Shown: one piece after another, positions 1 through 4,565 of the stretch
Numbering within the stretch: the stretch's first letter is position 1
How the letters are laid out: the number at the start of each line of letters is the position of its first letter
NCBI GenBank assembly: GCA_905479545.1
Contig: CAJQNE010000154.1
Coordinates: 1 to 5,384 of the forward strand
Direction of reading: 5' to 3'
Origin: an uncultured Gammaproteobacteria bacterium
GTDB lineage: Bacteria; Pseudomonadota; Gammaproteobacteria; CAJQNE01
Length of the DNA stretch: 5,384 nt
Notes under the pieces: model-generated
What the model was told of the DNA's origin: nothing
The model's input: only the letters and a program-made list of their open reading frames with translations
Databases searched by the model: none
Program-made: the position numbers and the translations under genes

Positions 1-103
1 CAAACAGCCTATCCGCATCCGGTACAGCACCGAAGATGACGAAAATGGCGACAGGGGCTTCATCATTCATAGCGGTGAAGACAGCGATTACGACGAAGAC
101 TGA
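1..103 (+). CDS. 3' end of an unidentified protein with an acidic C-terminal tail (5' truncated)
   Basis: An open frame enters from the left edge (first full codon at position 2) and ends at a TGA at 101-103. The 33 visible residues contain a basic stretch (KQPIRIRY) followed by an Asp/Glu-rich tail ending SGEDSDYDED. Codon use looks like that of a normal gene. It is convergent with the minus-strand gene ending at 120, only 16 bases away, and I see no convincing terminator hairpin between them. I do not recognise the family from this fragment. The acidic tail suggests a soluble cytoplasmic protein, but that is only a guess. The rest of the gene lies outside the window. Confidence 0.55.
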   Translation, partial: KQPIRIRYSTEDDENGDRGFIIHSGEDSDYDED

Positions 104-119
104 CCCCAGCCAGACCATA

Positions 120-359
120 CTACTGCGGACTAAGTAAACTCACCGCACGCTGCAGATGCTCCGCCGCTTCACGACCTATCGCGGTGAGGTAGCCCCCGTC
201 TGGCTGGGTCACTAATTGTTTCTCAAACAACCGCCGGGCAGCAGCAATCGAATCCTCGCTAGCCTCGTTTTGATGTACTTTCAGGCCACTGTCGCTGCTT
301 TCAAGGCTAAACAGCCGAAGAAGTTCCAGCTCGGCGCTAAGCTGTTCGTTTTGAGGCAT
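120..359 (-). CDS. TIGR02647-family small conserved protein, possible DNA-binding protein
   Basis: This 79-residue protein matches my memory of family TIGR02647: a start like MPQNEQLSAELELL, a middle segment GLKVHQ, and the signature LVTQPDGGYLTAIGREAAEHLQ near the C-terminus. The family is confined to Gammaproteobacteria, is about this length, and has been labelled a putative DNA-binding or regulatory protein without direct proof. The order of helices followed by a GGYLT turn could be a small winged-helix fold; that is inference. The frame is open further upstream, to a TTG at 431, but I chose the ATG at 357-359: an AAGGA ribosome site lies 8 bases before it and the family N-terminus fits. 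A second ATG three codons earlier (366-368) overlaps that AAGGA and so is less likely. It may be co-transcribed with the small ORF ending at 453. Confidence 0.82.
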   Translation of the reverse strand: MPQNEQLSAELELLRLFSLESSDSGLKVHQNEASEDSIAAARRLFEKQLVTQPDGGYLTAIGREAAEHLQRAVSLLSPQ

Positions 360-452
360 TTCCGACATCCTTATAAGTTCGTGAATTTGCCTAGGCAGAA
401 TAGCCCATTGCACTGCCACGCGATACCGCAAAGCGAGTGCAGCGGGCCAGAC

Positions 453-614
453 CTAGTACTGACCTGACGCCGCCACGAAGTCCGCGGCTTTCCCTATTAC
501 CTGAAATCCAACTTTAGCGACGCCCATACCCAGACGGCTACCGAACTGACGAATAATTTCTGACCGGGCGCTGCACGTCTCGCTGCAACCATAAAAACCA
601 GTCGGCGGCTGCAT
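453..614 (-). CDS. Small 53-residue hypothetical protein
   Basis: An ATG at 612-614 opens a 53-codon frame closed by TAG at 453-455. The product begins MQPPTGFYGCSETC, with cysteines at residues 10 and 14, and continues through EIIRQFGSRLGMGVAKVG to a C-terminus ending AADFVAASGQY. I do not recognise it. Support for coding: the ATG falls where the DNA changes from AT-rich (right of about 620) to GC-richer sequence, codons such as CAG, GGT, CGT, CTG and GTC dominate, and the product reads as a plausible amphipathic helical peptide. Against it: no good ribosome site (only AAAAG directly before the ATG), short length, and no recognised homologue. A second start is possible at Met30 (525-527). 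It lies 93 bases upstream of the TIGR02647 gene on the same strand. It could also be the remnant of a longer gene. Confidence 0.42.
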   Translation of the reverse strand: MQPPTGFYGCSETCSARSEIIRQFGSRLGMGVAKVGFQVIGKAADFVAASGQY

Positions 615-636
615 CTTTTGTCACAGTTTTAATGTG

Positions 637-705
637 TAACTTCAGTTAAAGTTCAATTTACAGACAATTAGAACCGTTGATTTTGAGCCTTTTAGTTATT
701 TAACT
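637..705. repeat. Two TAACT/AGTTA inverted repeats with 2-bp spacers
   Basis: TAACT-TC-AGTTA lies at 637-648 and AGTTA-TT-TAACT at 694-705, their centres 57 bases apart. Two more single copies of the same pentamer follow: AGTTA at 736-740 and TAACT at 790-794. Six copies in under 160 bases is more than I would expect by chance even in AT-rich DNA, so they may be binding sites of a dimeric regulator. No regulator family can be named from this pattern. Confidence 0.4.
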
Positions 706-712
706 GGGTTGT

Positions 713-813
713 TTCGCTAAAAACGCTTAGTAGTAAGTTAGCTGTGCTTTCTACAAAAAATTTGCAGTTTATTCGCTAAACGACTAATTTAACTACATAT
801 TACAGCGACTAAT
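713..813. repeat. Direct repeat pairs TTCGCTAAA and CGACTAAT
   Basis: TTCGCTAAA occurs at 713-721 and again at 772-780, 59 bases apart. CGACTAAT occurs at 781-788, directly abutting the second copy, and again at 806-813, 25 bases on. All four share a C-G-(A)-C-T-A-A core, so they may be copies of one motif upstream of the phosphatase gene. Function is unknown; candidates are operator sites or decayed short repeats. Confidence 0.4.
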
Positions 814-842
814 GATGCGTAAAGCATCGGGATGCCCACGCA

Positions 843-1688
843 ATGGCTGCCCTACCGCAAAACCACCAGCACAGCGCTACAACAACGCAGCAACAGGAAG
901 TAGCAGGCAATAAGCTGCAAGCTATTATTTTTGATGTTGACGGCACACTCGCTGACACCGAGCAATGCGGACATCTGGTCGCTTACAACCACGTCTTCAA
1001 CTCGCTCGACTTACCCTGGCGCTGGGATAATGATGAATATCGCCAACTTTTAAAAATTACCGGTGGCGGTGAACGATTGCGGCACTATCTGCAAAACGAA
1101 CAGGCCTGCTACTCTGTGCCTAATGATGACAGGGAGGCTTTCGCCGCAGACCTGCACGGCCGCAAAAATAGCCACTATCAGCAATTAGTTCGCGAAAACT
1201 TAGTGCCATTACGGCCGGGCGTACAACGGCTTATTGCCGAAGCCCACAACGCAGGCATTCGTTTAGCTATTGCAACAGCATCGCATCCGCAAAATGTTGC
1301 CAGCTTGCTGCAACAGACGCTTGGCGACGCGTCCCAGTGGTTTGAAGTGATTGCTGGCGGCGAACAAGTGAAGGCAAAAAAACCCGCGCCCGATATTTAC
1401 CGCTATGTACTGGAAAAGCTCGGCTTGGAAGCGGATAACGTTATTGCCATTGAAGATTCAGAACAAGGCCTACAATCGGCGCTGCGAGCCGGCCTGCGAA
1501 CCTTAGTGACCAGTAACTTCTTTACCGACGAGCACGATTTTAGTGGTGCTATGGCGGTAGTTGATCACTTGGGCGAACCCGACCAGCCCTGCCACTTCCG
1601 CGATACCCGCAATAGCAGCCGGATGGTCGATTTAGCAGTGCTGCAGCAGCTAACCAACAGCGAGCCAGCGCCGCAGCTAGTTCACTAG
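843..1688 (+). CDS. cbbY: HAD-superfamily sugar-phosphate phosphatase, CbbY type
   Basis: This 281-residue cytosolic enzyme carries all four HAD motifs. Motif I is FDVDGTLADTE (nucleophile Asp31, acid/base Asp33), motif II is LAIAT (Thr145), motif III is KKPAPDIY (Lys180), and motif IV is IEDSEQGLQSA (Glu204, Asp205, metal binding). A helical cap lies at about residues 41-125 and contains WRWDNDEYRQLLKITGGGERL, a segment typical of CbbY rather than of general phosphoglycolate phosphatases. Characterised CbbY (Rhodobacter sphaeroides) removes a phosphate from xylulose-1,5-bisphosphate, a Rubisco inhibitor; no Rubisco gene is visible here, so the substrate is open. The core starts at about residue 25, after a Gln/Asn/His/Thr-rich extension with no alternative ATG. 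The C-terminus also runs some 20-30 residues past the core. The ribosome site is weak (GGGA at 829-832). It is monocistronic as seen and converges on rarA. Confidence 0.85.
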   Translation: MAALPQNHQHSATTTQQQEVAGNKLQAIIFDVDGTLADTEQCGHLVAYNHVFNSLDLPWRWDNDEYRQLLKITGGGERLRHYLQNEQACYSVPNDDREAFAADLHGRKNSHYQQLVRENLVPLRPGVQRLIAEAHNAGIRLAIATASHPQNVASLLQQTLGDASQWFEVIAGGEQVKAKKPAPDIYRYVLEKLGLEADNVIAIEDSEQGLQSALRAGLRTLVTSNFFTDEHDFSGAMAVVDHLGEPDQPCHFRDTRNSSRMVDLAVLQQLTNSEPAPQLVH

Positions 1689-1735
1689 GGCTGCTGTCCC
1701 TCGCCTATTCACCAGCAGGAATGCTCCTATCAGGG

Positions 1736-3028
1736 CTAGCTAGCTTTGTCGTCCAAAGCTTTTAAGCGCCGTAACTTTTCGGCCAGTTTAATTTCCAGGC
1801 CACGCTCAACCGGCTGATAAAAACTATTGCCTTGAAGCTCGGCGGGCAAGTAAGTAGCACCCGCCGCATAGGCATTCGGCTCGTCGTGGGCGTAACGGTA
1901 ACCTTCGCCATAATCTAACGATTTCATTAGCTTGGTCGGCGCATTGCGTAAGTGCATGGGCACTTCCAGCGAACCTGACATTGCCACTGCTTGCCGCGCT
2001 GAATTATGAGCGCTGTACACCGCGTTACTTTTAGGCGCACAGGCTAAATAAGCCACTGCCTGCGACAGTGCTAACTCCCCTTCTGGCGAGCCTAGTCGCT
2101 CAAAGGCGATAGCGGCATCATTAGCCAGCGCCAGCGCACGCGGGTCGGCATTACCCACCTCCTCGCTCGCCATCCGCACCACCCGACGGGCGATGTACCG
2201 GGGATCGCAGCCGCCATCCAGCATGCGGTGCAGCCAGTAGAGCGCGCCATCCGGCGAGCTACCGCGCACACTTTTATGCAGTGCAGATATTTGATCGTAA
2301 AAAGCATCACCGTGGTTATCGAACCGACGCATAGCGCCACCCGCCAGCACGGTATCAAGGTCAGCCACCTTGCCACTGTCGTCTGCCAGGTCGGCGGCTA
2401 TTTCAAGATAGTTCAGCGCCCGTCGGGCGTCGCCATCAGCAGCAGCAGCCAACTGCTCCAGTTGCGTTAACGAGATGGTTAGTTGGCGGTCCGCGAGCCC
2501 TCGGGAGTCATTCACTGCCCGCTTAAGCAAGCCCATCACATCGGCCGCAGCTAACGACTTCAATACATAGGTTCTGGCCCGCGACAGCAAGGCGTTATTC
2601 AACGCGAATGACGGATTTTCAGTGGTGGCACCGACGAATAAAATAGTGCCGTCTTCGATACTGGGTAAAAATGCATCTTGCTGAGCCTTGTTAAAACGAT
2701 GGACCTCATCGATAAACAATAACGTCGCAGTGCCGTCTAATTGCTGACGCTTTCGTGCAGCTTCGGTAATCGCCCTAACTTCCTTCACACCCGCCAATAC
2801 CGCCGACAGCTGCTCAAACTGAAGCTCACAGAGTTTGGCCAGCAATCTGGCGAGCGTAGTCTTACCGGTACCCGGAGGGCCCCAGAGCACCATTGAGTGC
2901 ACTGAGCCAGCCTCTAGAGCCCGCCGCAGGGGCTTACCCTCACCGAGAATGTGCGACTGACCGATATATTCATCCAGCGACTGCGCACGCATTCGCTCAG
3001 CTAACGGCCGGGTATCAATTTTGCTCAC
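1736..3028 (-). CDS. rarA: Replication-associated recombination protein A, AAA+ ATPase
   Basis: This 430-residue protein is RarA (MgsA; the Mgs1/WRNIP1 family), a tetrameric cytoplasmic AAA+ ATPase related to clamp loaders that acts at stalled replication forks and binds SSB. Visible motifs: Walker A GPPGTGKTT at 50-58 (Lys56), Walker B LLFIDE at 103-108 with HRFNK after it, sensor 1 GATTENPSF at 133-141, an arginine finger in LLSRA (Arg150), and sensor 2 GDARRALN at 199-206. The C-terminal half carries the family signatures ISALHKSVRGS, EEVGNADPRA, LACAPKSNAVY, HLRNAPTKLMK and YRYAHDEPNAYAAG. Length is close to the E. coli protein (about 447). It starts with GTG at 3026-3028, overlapping the upstream stop codon as GTGA and with little ribosome site of its own, so translation is probably coupled. 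Last gene of the minus-strand block; its TAG stop lies inside the palindrome GCTAGCTAGC (1735-1744). Confidence 0.97.
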   Translation of the reverse strand: MSKIDTRPLAERMRAQSLDEYIGQSHILGEGKPLRRALEAGSVHSMVLWGPPGTGKTTLARLLAKLCELQFEQLSAVLAGVKEVRAITEAARKRQQLDGTATLLFIDEVHRFNKAQQDAFLPSIEDGTILFVGATTENPSFALNNALLSRARTYVLKSLAAADVMGLLKRAVNDSRGLADRQLTISLTQLEQLAAAADGDARRALNYLEIAADLADDSGKVADLDTVLAGGAMRRFDNHGDAFYDQISALHKSVRGSSPDGALYWLHRMLDGGCDPRYIARRVVRMASEEVGNADPRALALANDAAIAFERLGSPEGELALSQAVAYLACAPKSNAVYSAHNSARQAVAMSGSLEVPMHLRNAPTKLMKSLDYGEGYRYAHDEPNAYAAGATYLPAELQGNSFYQPVERGLEIKLAEKLRRLKALDDKAS

Positions 3029-3426
3029 CGACTACGCCAAAGTAGTACTAAATGTGCGGTTGCGACAGCGGATGCGCCAAATATAAGCAAATGCGAAAGC
3101 GGTGAATGAAAGCTATTCAACGGCATGTCGGCTAACAGCCAGTGGGCGATTCCATGCGCTATCATTATGCTGTCCAGCACCATTTGCACTTTAAAACGGG
3201 CGCTGGGTAGAGGGTTCATCACCAGCCAAAAAATAATGGCGATTATCGGCACGTGCAGCAGTACAAACAGGTCGTAGCCAAGCTTATCGCCAACCGTACT
3301 TAAACCAGGCAATAGCCGCCATTCCGCCTGAGCGACTGCATCTAACTCATGGCTGAGCAGCAATGCGATAGCAATGCAAAACACTAACTCCAGCCACCGG
3401 CTCGCCGGCTCGTTAGCCCCGCGCAT
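3025..3426 (-). CDS. Small histidine-rich multi-pass membrane protein, possibly DUF6713-like
   Basis: A 133-residue inner-membrane protein with about four hydrophobic segments at roughly 11-31, 51-71, 80-99 and 110-130. Polar residues sit in or at the helices in a repeating pattern: SHELDA (His26, Glu27, Asp29), an EWRLLPGL loop, LLHVP (His58), HGIAHW (His91, His95), and HSPLSH (His107, His112). The HELDA...EWR...HxP arrangement reminds me of the DUF6713 family of uncharacterised membrane proteins; I am not certain of that number. The clustered His/Glu/Asp could bind a metal, which is inference. The ATG at 3424-3426 lies inside the end of the vanZ-like gene (14-base overlap) with no good ribosome site, and the TGA stop overlaps the rarA GTG by 4 bases. 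Both arrangements suggest coupled translation. Function unknown. Confidence 0.85.
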   Translation of the reverse strand: MRGANEPASRWLELVFCIAIALLLSHELDAVAQAEWRLLPGLSTVGDKLGYDLFVLLHVPIIAIIFWLVMNPLPSARFKVQMVLDSIMIAHGIAHWLLADMPLNSFHSPLSHLLIFGASAVATAHLVLLWRSR

Positions 3427-3829
3427 TGTTGTCTAGCGCTCGTTCGAACCAGAGAAATGCATGGCTCAATGGTGTCAGCATCATAATCGCCCCCAGAAAT
3501 ACGCCTACAGAGTTTGCCAGCATATCCCAAGGATCGAACATCCGGCCATACATTGAAAGTAGCTGCACCACTTCCAGCAAAACGCCAAGCAACATTAGCA
3601 ACAACATTGGCCAGAATAAGCGCCGCCCCAATCGAAGACAGCCGAACCCACAGGCCAAGGCGAAGTAACAGACAAAATGCGCGACCTTATCGTTAACCTG
3701 AAAACCAATCACCGAACCATCCGGCTCAGGAATGAGGGTTAGAGTCACCACTACGGCAAGTAACCACCAGCACAGCACTCGCCAATAAAACAGCCCGCGC
3801 AAGGCGGGCTTTTGCTGCGAAGCCGTCAT
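3413..3829 (-). CDS. VanZ-like family membrane protein
   Basis: A 138-residue protein with four predicted membrane helices (about 18-33, 50-64, 72-92, 101-120), the usual size and layout of short VanZ-like proteins. Signature segments are NDKVAHFVCYFAL (46-58), LEVVQ (85-89) and GRMFDPWDMLANSVGVFLG (95-113), the last with the Asp-x-x-Asp and Asn pattern typical of the family. VanZ gives low-level teicoplanin resistance in enterococci, but chromosomal VanZ-like proteins in Gram-negative bacteria have no settled role, so a resistance function should not be assumed. The ATG (3827-3829) lies 3 bases after the lolA stop. Its ribosome site is poor, and a terminator-like hairpin covers about codons 7-13. 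TTG at codon 10 or GTG at codon 18 are alternative starts. It overlaps the next gene by 14 bases. Confidence 0.88.
   Translation of the reverse strand: MTASQQKPALRGLFYWRVLCWWLLAVVVTLTLIPEPDGSVIGFQVNDKVAHFVCYFALACGFGCLRLGRRLFWPMLLLMLLGVLLEVVQLLSMYGRMFDPWDMLANSVGVFLGAIMMLTPLSHAFLWFERALDNNARG
3784..3813 (-). terminator. Terminator-like GC hairpin with T-run inside the start of the vanZ-like gene
   Basis: On the minus strand AGCCCGC (3810-3804), a CTTGC loop and GCGGGCT (3798-3792) form a perfect 7-bp, GC-rich stem, followed by GTTTTATT (3791-3784) and preceded by AAA. This is the form of a Rho-independent terminator and lies about 20 bases after the lolA stop codon. Read on the plus strand the same stem is followed by TTTT (3810-3813), so it could act in both directions. 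It overlaps codons of the vanZ-like gene, so it is either a partial terminator controlled by translation or only a hairpin in the message. Confidence 0.6.
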
Positions 3830-3832
3830 AAA

Positions 3833-4462
3833 TTAGCCACGCTCACCCACCACCTCGGTACCACGAGGAATATTCAGTTCAAACTGTTTGCGGTTGATAC
3901 GGGCATTACTTTGCATACCACTAAATTCAATACTGGTTAACTGATCAAGGCTATCCGTAAGCTGCATGGCCATTAGCGCATTGCCGTTAAAACCAAGCCG
4001 AATCGATTTAAAATCGGTGTCCTGCTCTTTGGGTACCAGCAATAGCCAATCCAGACCTTGCTCGTCACCCACTTCAGTGACATTAAACTGGTCAAACAAA
4101 TCACCTTCGCCACTTAGCAACACGGCGGGGGTTCGGCCCAGACCTTCCGCGACTGGACGCAAGGTCACCTGTTCAAGCTCTTTGTCGTACATCCACAAGG
4201 TTTTGCCGTCTGAACCAATCTGCTGCACGTAGGGTGCGGTGTAATCCCAGCGGAACAAACCAGGCCGCTGCAACCACATTTCGCCACTCGCCTCTTCCAG
4301 CACCATTCCGTCTTCATCCAGCAGCAACTGGTTAAACTCGGCTTTAATGCTTTGTACTTCAGCAAAATGCTGCGCTAGCCGATCGGCAGATTGGGCGCTG
4401 GCAGCCAACGGCAACAGCATTGACAGCAACGCCGTAAATAATAGGGTTCTAAAATTGCTCAT
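3833..4462 (-). CDS. lolA: Outer-membrane lipoprotein carrier protein LolA
   Basis: A 209-residue periplasmic chaperone that takes lipoproteins released by LolCDE at the inner membrane and hands them to LolB at the outer membrane. A Sec signal peptide (MSNFRTLLFTALLSMLLPLA, cut after ASA at residue 23) is followed by the LolA fold: IKAEFNQ, GEMWLQRPGLFRWDY and DGKTLWMYDKELEQVT. Arg66 in RPGLF aligns with Arg43 of mature E. coli LolA, a residue important for lipoprotein transfer. The frame is open upstream to 4582, but the ATG at 4460-4462 is the right start: it begins directly at the signal peptide, has AAGAGA 7 bases upstream, and gives the family length (E. coli 203). The preceding 103-base gap may hold a promoter; I find no strong -35/-10 pair. 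In many gammaproteobacteria ftsK precedes lolA and rarA follows; here a nitrilase-fold gene precedes it and two membrane genes separate it from rarA. Confidence 0.96.
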   Translation of the reverse strand: MSNFRTLLFTALLSMLLPLAASAQSADRLAQHFAEVQSIKAEFNQLLLDEDGMVLEEASGEMWLQRPGLFRWDYTAPYVQQIGSDGKTLWMYDKELEQVTLRPVAEGLGRTPAVLLSGEGDLFDQFNVTEVGDEQGLDWLLLVPKEQDTDFKSIRLGFNGNALMAMQLTDSLDQLTSIEFSGMQSNARINRKQFELNIPRGTEVVGERG

Positions 4463-4565
4463 TAAATAGTCTCTTCGCGGCGACAACGCGCCTGCCTTGT
4501 TACTGAACGATGATTTTTTGACTACGTTAGCCAGCACCAGTTCCACTCGTCCAATAATACGATTA

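Larger units (their letters stand above)
615..842. promoter_or_regulatory. AT-rich divergent intergenic region with repeated short motifs, upstream of the phosphatase gene
   Basis: This 228-base gap contains no open frame I would call a gene and is clearly more AT-rich than its flanks, as expected for promoters. It must carry the start signals of the plus-strand phosphatase gene at 843 and probably those of the minus-strand small ORF at 614. The best sigma-70-like match I find on the plus strand is TTGATT at 677-682 with a weak TTAACT at 700-705, which is not convincing. Two imperfect palindromes, two pairs of direct repeats and a short hairpin just before the start codon are listed separately. 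No riboswitch or known operator is recognisable. Confidence 0.5.

Noticed and set aside
216..467. Plus-strand ORF of 83 codons opposite the TIGR02647 gene
   Set aside because: It is the antisense shadow of a recognisable family member and has no plausible ribosome site or conserved motif.
713..813. Integron attC or attachment site suggested by the repeated CTAA-type motifs
   Set aside because: The core sites expected of attC are missing, the repeats are direct rather than inverted, and no integrase or cassette gene is present.
1691..1718. CTGCTG...CAGCAG inverted repeat between the convergent phosphatase and rarA genes as a shared terminator
   Set aside because: The 6-bp stem has a 16-base loop and no T-run on either strand, so I cannot support it as an intrinsic terminator.
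1735..1744. GCTAGCTAGC palindrome at the end of rarA as a protein-binding site
   Set aside because: It is short, lies across the rarA stop codon, and has no partner copies in the window; a chance palindrome is the simplest reading.
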